DNA of 6,056 bases from Candidatus Aminicenantota bacterium (lineage in GTDB: Bacteria; Acidobacteriota; Aminicenantia; UBA2199), in contig DAOWKX010000235.1 of assembly GCA_030639705.1 (NCBI GenBank), positions 1 through 6,056 on the forward strand. Direction: 5' to 3'. Positions 1 through 5,915 of this stretch are shown in pieces (the first letter of the stretch is position 1; each line of letters begins with the position of its first letter). Under the pieces are notes generated by a model, which did not search any database, had not been told where the DNA came from, and saw nothing but the letters and a program-made list of their open reading frames with translations. The translations under genes and the position numbers were made by a program.

Positions 1-1
1 C

Positions 2-307
2 ACCGCATCCATAAAAAATCTTCCCGGCTATTTGGTCCCCTATGTTCCAAAAACTGACATGTCTGTTTCTGCTTCAGATCGGGTAATTGTATTCGGATTC
101 CGGTCAGGAAAAAAATCACATTCACCTGGAAATGTGACCCGAACATCCGGTCCTATCATCGGGGTAAAAGCCGGATCAAAAAGCTGGTTTTCAGGGGCAT
201 TTTTGATAAAAGTATTGCCAGACGGCCACTATTCGGTCGTGGGGATTTCCCATTCTCCTGATATAAGCAAGGGAGGTTCACAAATACATTTTTTGCGTTT
301 CCAGTAA
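2..307 (+). CDS. C-terminal fragment of unidentified protein, possibly trypsin-like serine protease (5' end outside window)
   Basis: The frame is open to the left edge and ends at TAA 305-307, leaving 101 codons. The true start lies upstream, and the in-frame TTG at 32 has no reason to be it. The fragment alternates beta-strand-like stretches: DRVIVFGFRSG, then GNVTRTSGPIIG, then WFSGAFLIK, and finally YSVVGIS. This order resembles the C-terminal barrel of trypsin/HtrA-type proteases, where a GNSGGP-like nucleophile loop is followed by a VVGI strand. In that reading the Ser codon at 191-193 would be the nucleophile, but the flanking glycines are W, F and A instead. It would therefore be a divergent or inactive protease fold. 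The His and Asp that could test this lie outside the window. It sits 9 bases upstream of kinase 1 and in the same frame. The CDS is well supported; the family is a weak inference. Confidence 0.6.
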   Translation, partial: TASIKNLPGYLVPYVPKTDMSVSASDRVIVFGFRSGKKSHSPGNVTRTSGPIIGVKAGSKSWFSGAFLIKVLPDGHYSVVGISHSPDISKGGSQIHFLRFQ

Positions 308-316
308 TGGCTGACC

Positions 317-1702
317 ATGACCAATAAGATAGACAAGTATACAGTTATAAAAGAGATAGGAGCCGGGGGATTTGGTGTGGTTTATCTGGTTGAGGCAAAC
401 GGGAAACAGTATGCCTTGAAACAACTTTCCCGGAACAATATGGAGCCGGAAATCACCGAAAGATTCATTCGTGAAGCATTACGGGTTGAAGAATTGCGGA
501 ACAACCATCAGATTGATTTTCTGATCAGAATTTATGATGTATTGTTCAAGCATAATGCCTTTGTCATGGAATTTATTCCGGAAAGTTCAATAGATTATTT
601 CCAAGAAAAAAAAGACCATCATTTTATCGAATTGCTGATTCAATCCATCCATCAATTGCATAAAATCGGTGTGGTTCACCGGGATATTAAGCCGGAAAAT
701 CTGCGGGTAAAAGAAGCCAAGCCAGTTCTTATCGATTTTGGGATTGCTTCATGGTGGGATAGCAGAAGTAAAATCATTCCCACCGGTACCAAGTTTTATT
801 CTCCTCCTGAAATCGTCTGTATTTTCGATGAATTTAAAAGATTACAGGCTGCCCGTGAAGCAAACAAAAAACTGGTAGAGATACTTCCAGATAATGCCAA
901 AGAGAGGATAAAATATATCAAGAAACTTCATGACGTCTACAGCCTGGGGATAACCATCGGAGAGTTGTTTAACGGGAGCCTTCCCTTCAATCGAAGTTCC
1001 TATATGGAGTATCTGGATAAGGGAGAGAGTCGTGATTTTCAAAACTGGATGAAAAAAATTCCTGAACAATTCAGGGAATTCATACGGAATTCAACTGAGT
1101 TTTACCCGGATAAGCGGTCTCAACTTGATGATCTGCTTGACAAACTGGATCTGTTAGCGGGTGCCGGATCTCTATCGATTCCAGAAGCAGAGGACGCTCT
1201 GTATTTCCAGGAGAGTTATATTGAATGCTTTGGTTGCCGAAAGGAGACCTTACCACCTGCCAATTTCTGTCCCTATTGTGGTGCCCCTTTATTAACCTTA
1301 GGCCTGGAAATCATTCCCGATCAGGCAATTACCGCTTCCACCCTGCCGTCTTCGGTTAAACTGGTTCGAGCCATATCTGATGGGAAGAAAAAACAACAAT
1401 TGCTAATTGAAATGGAGGGAGAAGATTTTGAAATCAGTCTGGGTCGTAATGAGGAAAAGAACCAGGTGTCATTTATGGATGATAACTGGATGTCCAATAT
1501 CCATGGATCATTAATCAAACAATCCGAACGTATTTATTACCGGGAGGGTAAAGATGGTCATTTACCCACGAATCCGACCTTGATCAATAATATTCCGGTG
1601 GGAAAATCCAGAATTGAGTTGTTTTCCGGTGGGTTTCTCTTGCTGGGAAGTACGGTCTTTAATATAAAAAAATATTTTGGTACAATGCAAGCCGGGAGCT
1701 AA
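317..1702 (+). CDS. Ser/Thr protein kinase with zinc ribbon and C-terminal FHA domain
   Basis: This is a soluble eukaryote-like (PknB/Hanks-type) kinase of 461 residues that should phosphorylate Ser/Thr on cytosolic proteins. All catalytic motifs are visible: glycine loop GAGGFG 15-20, Lys35 in YALK, a likely helix-C Glu53, HRDIKPEN 121-128, DFG 140-142, PPE 163-165, DVYSLG 206-211 and Arg267. About 40 residues separate PPE from DVYSLG, where roughly 12 is usual, so a charged helical insert is present. After the kinase a zinc ribbon has Cys304, 307, 318 and 321 (C-x2-C-x10-C-x2-C). Residues 369-451 form an FHA domain, a phosphothreonine reader, with Gly376-Arg377, Ser393-x2-His396 and Asn419. 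No membrane helix is seen. The ATG at 317 directly precedes the typical kinase opening but has no clear Shine-Dalgarno, so translation is probably coupled to the upstream gene. The kinase is near certain, the FHA domain very likely and the zinc ribbon likely. Confidence 0.95.
   Translation: MTNKIDKYTVIKEIGAGGFGVVYLVEANGKQYALKQLSRNNMEPEITERFIREALRVEELRNNHQIDFLIRIYDVLFKHNAFVMEFIPESSIDYFQEKKDHHFIELLIQSIHQLHKIGVVHRDIKPENLRVKEAKPVLIDFGIASWWDSRSKIIPTGTKFYSPPEIVCIFDEFKRLQAAREANKKLVEILPDNAKERIKYIKKLHDVYSLGITIGELFNGSLPFNRSSYMEYLDKGESRDFQNWMKKIPEQFREFIRNSTEFYPDKRSQLDDLLDKLDLLAGAGSLSIPEAEDALYFQESYIECFGCRKETLPPANFCPYCGAPLLTLGLEIIPDQAITASTLPSSVKLVRAISDGKKKQQLLIEMEGEDFEISLGRNEEKNQVSFMDDNWMSNIHGSLIKQSERIYYREGKDGHLPTNPTLINNIPVGKSRIELFSGGFLLLGSTVFNIKKYFGTMQAGS
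1226..1279 (+). other. Zinc ribbon in kinase 1 (Cys304/307/318/321)
   Basis: Two CxxC knuckles, CFGC and CPYCG, are separated by 10 residues just after the kinase domain and before the FHA domain. The second knuckle, FCPYCGAPL, is typical of zinc-ribbon hinges. It probably binds structural zinc and positions the FHA domain or mediates contact with a partner. Confidence 0.8.
1421..1672 (+). other. FHA domain of kinase 1
   Basis: Residues 369-451 show the FHA signature order: LGRN (Gly376-Arg377), a short acidic stretch, then SNIH with Ser393 and His396, Asn419 before TLINN, and a closing hydrophobic strand pair FLLLGSTVFNI. In the family, the Arg, Ser and Asn contact phosphothreonine peptides. 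An FHA domain C-terminal to the kinase could bind autophosphorylated kinase 2, the kinase itself, or a substrate. Confidence 0.85.
1694..1698 (+). promoter_or_regulatory. Shine-Dalgarno GGGAG for kinase 2
   Basis: GGGAG lies 8 bases before the ATG at 1707. It decides the start: the longer in-frame TTG at 1677 would add ten unremarkable residues, has no equivalent site, and lies inside the kinase 1 gene. The site overlaps the last codons of kinase 1, so the two genes are likely translationally coupled. Confidence 0.75.
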
Positions 1703-1706
1703 TAAA

Positions 1707-3146
1707 ATGAGGCAATGTAAAAAATGCAATCGTTTTTTGAGCGATCAAGTGAAAAAATGTCTGTACTGCAAAGGAGAGGAGTTCAAAGAAATGGTTTTTA
1801 CCTCCTCTTCGGTGAGTGCCAGTTACATGATTTATTCCCATGAAATTGTGGTGGACGGAGTTGCCTACACAATAGTAAAACCACTGGGTAAAGGTGGGTT
1901 CGGTACGGTCATAAAAGTGATAGACACTACCGAAAACAAATATTATGCCATGAAAGCACCATTAATCTTTGATGAGATTTTTTCCAATAACAAAGCCAAT
2001 AGAGAAGACGAAATCGAAATTTCACAAAAATACCTGGAAAATGAAATCAATACTATTTTGAAATATATGGATGATACCTTTTTGTATATTTATAAAAAAG
2101 GAATTGCCCAAACCTATTCACATGGTAAAAAGGTGAATTTTCCGGTATTCATGATGGAACTGGCGGATTGCACAATAAATGAACTCATTAAATACGAATC
2201 CGAGGGGAAAAACCAGATTGCTTATGAGGAAAAGGTGAAAATGATTCGGGAGATGGTCAATACCATATCCTGTTTGCATAGCATTAATGTGGTGCACAGA
2301 GATTTAAGCCCTGATAATGTATTTGTCGTGGACCGGGGAGGAAAGCTTTCCTATGTTCTGGGTGATTTCGGGGCCTCAAAACGACTCATGGATACGGCCG
2401 TATCCGGAAAACCATCAAAAATCGTGGGACATTCCGCTTATCTTGATCCCTCCCGTTTTGAAGATAAATATCGCTATGACCTACGGGTTGATATTTACAG
2501 CCTGGGGATTATTATTGTTGAAATCTTGATGGGTAAATTCTGGGTGAAGGTATTTGGAGAAGAAAACATCTCCCACCTGATTGCTGTTGATTTTGAGAAA
2601 GAATTTTTAATGACCGAAGCAAAAAAATATATTGATGATAATATTATTGAGGTGATCAGAAAAGCTGTCAGAAGAAATCCGGAAGAGCGATATGGATCGG
2701 TGAGTGAGTTCAGAAATGAGTTATTTTCTGTTCTGGACATCAGCTCACTACAAATGACCGCTCCTCTTAGCATCACACCACAGCCCGAGCCCGAGGAATT
2801 AAAAATAAAACCACTGGCTTTTGATTTTTATTTTAATATTAATCTCCCTTTCTCTGCTCACCAGCAGACATTTGCTCAGGATATTATTGAATTTGATGGA
2901 TCAAAAAAAATTGAACTGAGAAATTACCGGGGGGCCAAGATTGTTTTTAAAAATTATTCTCCCAAAAAAGTCAATCTCCGGAACACTTCATTGTACAATG
3001 CTGTCCCTTCTGAAAATTCGATTCTGCTAAATTTCAAGAATAGTGAATTTGCGAAATTACTCAAATCCATAAAAGAAATCGAACCCGATGTGAGCGGAGA
3101 ACTTTCATTTAAAGCAACCATAGAATCAGAAGGGGTTGAAGCATGA
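1707..3146 (+). CDS. Ser/Thr protein kinase with N-terminal zinc ribbon and unknown beta-rich C-terminal domain
   Basis: This is a soluble Hanks-type kinase of 479 residues, started at ATG 1707. A zinc ribbon with Cys4, 7, 18 and 21 opens the protein. The kinase domain covers about 50-345: glycine loop GKGGFG 61-66, Lys83 in AMK, a likely helix-C Glu113, HRDLSPDN 197-204, DFG 220-222, DIYSLG 262-267 and Arg328. Two departures stand out. The catalytic-loop Lys of Ser/Thr kinases is Ser201, and the APE motif reads YLDPSR. The metal-binding Asn204 and Asp220, the proton-acceptor Asp199 and Lys83 remain, so nucleotide binding is expected and weak or altered catalysis is possible. After a Pro/Glu-rich linker (about 355-365), residues 366-479 look like a beta-sandwich that I do not recognise. 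No membrane helix is seen. It begins 4 bases after kinase 1 and overlaps the phosphatase by ATGA. It is not a recent duplicate of kinase 1. Confidence 0.93.
   Translation: MRQCKKCNRFLSDQVKKCLYCKGEEFKEMVFTSSSVSASYMIYSHEIVVDGVAYTIVKPLGKGGFGTVIKVIDTTENKYYAMKAPLIFDEIFSNNKANREDEIEISQKYLENEINTILKYMDDTFLYIYKKGIAQTYSHGKKVNFPVFMMELADCTINELIKYESEGKNQIAYEEKVKMIREMVNTISCLHSINVVHRDLSPDNVFVVDRGGKLSYVLGDFGASKRLMDTAVSGKPSKIVGHSAYLDPSRFEDKYRYDLRVDIYSLGIIIVEILMGKFWVKVFGEENISHLIAVDFEKEFLMTEAKKYIDDNIIEVIRKAVRRNPEERYGSVSEFRNELFSVLDISSLQMTAPLSITPQPEPEELKIKPLAFDFYFNINLPFSAHQQTFAQDIIEFDGSKKIELRNYRGAKIVFKNYSPKKVNLRNTSLYNAVPSENSILLNFKNSEFAKLLKSIKEIEPDVSGELSFKATIESEGVEA
1716..1769 (+). other. N-terminal zinc ribbon of kinase 2 (Cys4/7/18/21)
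   Basis: CKKC and CLYC knuckles with a 10-residue spacer match the spacing of the ribbon in kinase 1 (C-x2-C-x10-C-x2-C), but at the opposite end of the kinase domain. It is probably a structural zinc site and may be a docking element shared by the two kinases. Confidence 0.8.
3130..3135 (+). promoter_or_regulatory. Shine-Dalgarno AAGGGG for the PP2C gene
   Basis: A purine-rich AAGGGG lies 7 bases before the ATG at 3143, inside the end of the kinase 2 gene. The start overlaps the kinase 2 stop as ATGA (3143-3146), an arrangement typical of translational coupling, so kinase 2 and phosphatase output should be linked. Confidence 0.7.
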
Positions 3147-4402
3147 AAAATCCCAAATATGGCTGCGTCTCTCCTCTTTATGTGGAGTGGAATCAGGGTC
3201 CCCGTGATTACCAGGAAGATTATTTCAGGGTATTCAGTCAGGATAATCGTACCCTTATGGTTATCGCAGATGGTATGGGCGGTCATTCCGGCGGTGACCT
3301 GGCTTCGCGATGGACAGTTGAGGCTCTGGTTGATGGCTTTAAAAAGAATCAGGATTTGGACGCATTAATAAAAAGCAGTATAAACAAAATTCTTTTAAAA
3401 ATGAAAGAATCCGGCAAGGATATGGGTTGTACCCTGGTAGCGGCAGTCTTACAGAAAGAAAAAGAACTATATAAACTATCCTATTCCTGGATCGGGGATT
3501 CACGGATATATCTTCTGGGTTCCACTGAAAAACCAACGGATAATGCCAAGAAAATTGATGAAAAAAATGGCAAGGCCCTATGGTTATTATCAGATGATGA
3601 TAGTTTTGTCTGGGGATTTTATCTCAACCAGGAACTCACGATTGACCAGCTCACAGAACATCCCAATAAAAACCAGCTTGAATTTTCCATTCATCCGAGG
3701 CAGAAAAATATCGATGAGATAATTATTAAACGAATAAGAACGCTCAATATTAATGAGAGGGACAAAATTTTCATGTGTACAGATGGTATATGGGAATCCT
3801 ACCGCTTCCAATCCGACATCATGGAACATATGAGTGCTGAAAATCCGAAAAAAATCATTCAAAGTCATTTAAAAAAATCCGCTAAAGAAGAAAGATTCAA
3901 TGATAATGCCACTTTTATCCTGGCAGAAGCGGGTGAAAAAATACTCAATCAGCAGTGTTTCCCTGTCAAGACCAAGAAAAGTTTTATCGGGCAGTTTATT
4001 TTTGGATTACTGGCCCTGTGTCTTTTTGCAATGATATTTTTAGTATTGATTGGAAAACTCGATAAACCCCGGAAAAACGTCGAACCGAAGAAAAAAGTCC
4101 ATACTACCGCGCCATTGGAAGCTAAAAAATCCGGTCCTTCAATCGTTGTTCAGACCCCGGAGACGGATTTTTATTCCATCCAGGTGGGCTCTTTTCCAAC
4201 CTTTGAAGAAGCCAAGACCTATGCTGAAAAATTTCGAAAAATGGACTATCAAATTGGAATTATTTCTCCTGAACCCGGTCAGAAAATAAAATTGTATCAG
4301 GTCAGGATCGGTCACTATAAATCATTTAATGAGGCAAGTAAAGTAAAAAAGGAATTAGAGAATCAGGAAAAAAGAGTTTTTTCTGTGAAAAAACACCATT
4401 GA
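3143..4402 (+). CDS. PP2C-type Ser/Thr phosphatase with one membrane helix and a periplasmic SPOR domain
   Basis: This 419-residue protein should reverse phosphorylation by the two kinases upstream. Residues 10-262 form a metal-dependent PP2C (PPM) phosphatase: RDYQED 21-26, DGMGGH 43-48, MGCT 94-97, IGDSRIYLL 117-125, CTDGIWE 212-218 and NDN 253-255. The expected metal ligands Asp43, Asp214 and Asp254 are all present, so it should be active. A hydrophobic stretch at about 281-304 is a single membrane helix. A Lys/Pro-rich linker leads to a SPOR domain at 342-417, with IQVGSF 346-351 and YQVRIGHY 385-392, the paired strands typical of the family. SPOR domains bind glycan strands stripped of stem peptides, mostly at division septa. 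This places the catalytic domain in the cytosol and SPOR in the periplasm, although positive residues flank both sides of the helix. The phosphatase and SPOR calls are secure; septal localisation is inference. Confidence 0.95.
   Translation: MKNPKYGCVSPLYVEWNQGPRDYQEDYFRVFSQDNRTLMVIADGMGGHSGGDLASRWTVEALVDGFKKNQDLDALIKSSINKILLKMKESGKDMGCTLVAAVLQKEKELYKLSYSWIGDSRIYLLGSTEKPTDNAKKIDEKNGKALWLLSDDDSFVWGFYLNQELTIDQLTEHPNKNQLEFSIHPRQKNIDEIIIKRIRTLNINERDKIFMCTDGIWESYRFQSDIMEHMSAENPKKIIQSHLKKSAKEERFNDNATFILAEAGEKILNQQCFPVKTKKSFIGQFIFGLLALCLFAMIFLVLIGKLDKPRKNVEPKKKVHTTAPLEAKKSGPSIVVQTPETDFYSIQVGSFPTFEEAKTYAEKFRKMDYQIGIISPEPGQKIKLYQVRIGHYKSFNEASKVKKELENQEKRVFSVKKHH
3983..4054 (+). other. Transmembrane helix of the PP2C-SPOR protein
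   Basis: Residues 281-304 are almost entirely hydrophobic (core FGLLALCLFAMIFLVLIG), with no other such stretch in the protein. It separates the phosphatase from the SPOR domain. Both flanks carry lysines, so orientation rests on the known cytosolic and periplasmic roles of the two domains rather than on charge. Confidence 0.88.
4166..4393 (+). other. SPOR (sporulation-related repeat) domain
   Basis: Residues 342-417 show the two half-repeats of the SPOR fold. The first strand, YSIQVGSF, is followed by a helix (FEEAKTYAEKFRK). A second strand, YQVRIGHY, is followed by a helix (NEASKVKKELENQ), with a final strand RVFSV. The Gln of IQVGSF and the VRIG core are the most conserved positions in the family. 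Confidence 0.9.
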
Positions 4403-4409
4403 TAAGGAG
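4403..4409 (+). promoter_or_regulatory. Strong Shine-Dalgarno TAAGGAG fixing a GTG start
   Basis: TAAGGAG directly follows the PP2C stop (TGA 4400-4402) and lies 6 bases before the GTG at 4416. It is the best ribosome site among the gene starts in the window and supports GTG over the in-frame ATG eight codons in (4437). Confidence 0.8.
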
Positions 4410-4415
4410 AAGCCG

Positions 4416-5915
4416 GTGGACACGCTTGAACATTTTATGATATCACTCGCCAAGGAGGGTCTCTTTAAAGGCCGATTGCAATGTGGAAACAGAGAATACA
4501 TATTCACCAAAATGAAAGGTGTTGCCAAGGTGGAGGTCAAAGAGTTAGCTCCTGCAACCACAAAGGGGAAAACCGAGAAACGGGTACCGATGGTGAAAGA
4601 AGATGAAAGAAATATCCCTATATCCGGGTCTCCTGAAATAACAAGACAGAGCCGTTTTTCATTTAAATATGTTTTTTTTATGATGATATTCGTTGCTGCC
4701 GTGTTATTAGTAGTTTTTGGTTTACCTTACCTGAGTAAAAAGGCAGATCATACGACAGGAGAGGAATTGCAGTTGCAGGCAGAAAATGACCGGATTGTAT
4801 CTCAGGGTAATGAAGACCAGTTTAACAAGTTTATGGGCCTTGCTGAACAGGCTTTTAATCAAAATGAACTGGAAAAAGCAAAACAAAATATTGAGGAAGC
4901 CAAAAAATTAAAAGAGAATATCCGGACTGCTGAATTGGAAAAAAGGATTGCAGATCAGCTGAAGTCGGAAAAGAAGAATCAGGAATACGATCAGCTGGTA
5001 AAATTAAGCAAAGATTCACTGGAGCAAAATAAAATTGATGAGGCCAGCCAGTATCTTGCCCGGGCCAAAGGGATCAAAGTAAGTGAGGAAACGGAAGCAC
5101 TGGAAACACAGATCGAAATAAAGAAAGAAGAAGTAAAAAAGAAACCCCAGGATCAGAAAATTGATGAGGTGTATAAACGCTATTTCGCTTTTGCTCAGAA
5201 TTATTTCAATGAGGGTAACTATTCCAAAGCATTAGACAATATCCAGAAGGCAAGAAAACTCAGGGATACCGGAGAATTGGATCGTTTTGAATCACAGGTA
5301 AAACAAAAAATCACAGAGAAAAACAAGCAGGCTTCTGAAAAAAAGGGAGATGATCTGTATGACCGGTATTTTAAAGCTGCCAGTAGGGAATTCAATCAGG
5401 GGAAATATGACCGGGCGCTGAAAACCATCAAACAGGCTAAAGAAATAAAAAATACTCCCGAGGTAACGGCGCTGGAAAAAGAAATAATCAAGGTACGGGA
5501 AGGTCTGGAAAAAGAGCGGCAACGGATTGAAAAGGAAAGAAGAAAAAAGAGTATTGAAATGGTCAAGATCATTAATCTTCCCCCCCAGATGATAAACACC
5601 TATAACCAGGCCATAAAAAATATTGTTATTTTTAAAATATCCCGAACCGTTAAGGCACTTGGCTATATCAGCCTGACCCTGGTGGTTCGTCCCAATGGAA
5701 AATTGGCCATTCAACGCTTAAACGATTCGGCATTGAATATCAGCCCGCCGGGTGCCAGAAAAGCGATAAAATCAAGAATATTAAGGAAAATCAGCTCGAT
5801 CAAATTGTCCCCTCCCATTGACAAAAATGGGATGTCCGTGGGAGTCGAAAACTGGCGTGTTTCCTATTCGGTGGGTACATTCAGAAATAAGATCATTCTT
5901 CGAAGGAAGTTTTAG
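4416..5915 (+). CDS. Single-pass membrane protein with TPR-like repeats and TonB/TolA-like C-terminal domain
   Basis: This 499-residue protein starts with GTG. Residues 1-83 are a cytosolic tail: a compact segment to about 45 that I do not recognise, then a basic linker rich in Ser and Thr. One membrane helix spans 84-106. Residues 135-360 hold four helix-turn-helix repeats of about 47 residues, each with a core like FNQGKYDRA and a following KQAKEIK-type helix; they resemble TPRs and are rich in charged coiled-coil residues. A basic helix (361-380) leads to residues 383-499, which resemble the TonB/TolA C-terminal fold: a YNQAIKNIV helix, strands GYISLTLVVRPNGKL, then a helix (ARKAIKSRIL), a PP motif and a final VENWRVSYSV strand. 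Such domains contact outer-membrane or envelope proteins. No ExbB/ExbD is in the window, so energised transport is not supported. It may be a periplasmic sensor or scaffold. It follows the phosphatase by 13 bases. Confidence 0.9.
   Translation: MDTLEHFMISLAKEGLFKGRLQCGNREYIFTKMKGVAKVEVKELAPATTKGKTEKRVPMVKEDERNIPISGSPEITRQSRFSFKYVFFMMIFVAAVLLVVFGLPYLSKKADHTTGEELQLQAENDRIVSQGNEDQFNKFMGLAEQAFNQNELEKAKQNIEEAKKLKENIRTAELEKRIADQLKSEKKNQEYDQLVKLSKDSLEQNKIDEASQYLARAKGIKVSEETEALETQIEIKKEEVKKKPQDQKIDEVYKRYFAFAQNYFNEGNYSKALDNIQKARKLRDTGELDRFESQVKQKITEKNKQASEKKGDDLYDRYFKAASREFNQGKYDRALKTIKQAKEIKNTPEVTALEKEIIKVREGLEKERQRIEKERRKKSIEMVKIINLPPQMINTYNQAIKNIVIFKISRTVKALGYISLTLVVRPNGKLAIQRLNDSALNISPPGARKAIKSRILRKISSIKLSPPIDKNGMSVGVENWRVSYSVGTFRNKIILRRKF
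4665..4733 (+). other. Transmembrane helix of the repeat/TonB-like protein
   Basis: Residues 84-106 form one hydrophobic segment (core MMIFVAAVLLVVFGLPY) preceded by Arg and Lys residues. It is not an N-terminal cleavable signal because 83 residues precede it. The expected topology is short cytosolic tail and large periplasmic body. Confidence 0.88.
4818..5495 (+). repeat. Four TPR-like protein repeats
   Basis: Repeats at residues 135-182, 190-236, 252-300 and 314-360 share the turn FNQNELEKA, LEQNKIDEA, FNEGNYSKA and FNQGKYDRA, at spacings of 55, 62 and 62 residues. Repeats 3 and 4 are the most alike, including a shared YxRYF opening. This suggests a late duplication within the gene. The repeats are seen at protein level, and DNA identity is only partial. 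Confidence 0.8.
5562..5912 (+). other. TonB/TolA-like C-terminal domain
   Basis: Residues 383-499 show the helix-strand-strand-helix-strand order of TonB/TolA C-terminal domains. The clearest parts are the strand pair around RPNGKL, the ARKAIKSRI helix, the LSPPID segment (where the family often has PP or PxP), and the closing NWRVSYSV strand. Similarity is by pattern only, and a distant or unrelated alpha-beta fold is possible. Confidence 0.6.

Noticed and set aside
307..327. ATG at 307 in a TAATG overlap with the first ORF
   Set aside because: It reads only six codons before TAA and is in a different frame from the kinase.
1677..1706. Longer TTG start for kinase 2, adding ten residues
   Set aside because: GGGAG at 1694-1698 is well placed for ATG 1707, which begins the zinc ribbon directly; the TTG lies inside kinase 1 with no ribosome site.
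2954..3286. 110-codon minus-strand ORF across the kinase 2/PP2C junction
   Set aside because: It crosses two well-supported genes that overlap by ATGA and shows no recognisable motif.
317..4402. Type VI secretion PpkA/PppA/Fha regulatory set
   Set aside because: Kinase, PP2C and FHA occur together, but no T6SS structural gene is present, and the SPOR and TonB-like parts do not belong to that set.
317..4402. TerY-type vWA/PP2C/kinase triad
   Set aside because: No vWA domain with a MIDAS motif is visible in the window; it could only be revived if one lies just upstream.
5292..5714. 140-codon minus-strand ORF
   Set aside because: It is antisense to the repeat/TonB-like gene. Its Phe/Leu-rich translation is what the complement of Lys/Glu-rich codons gives, and the + strand protein is clearly real.
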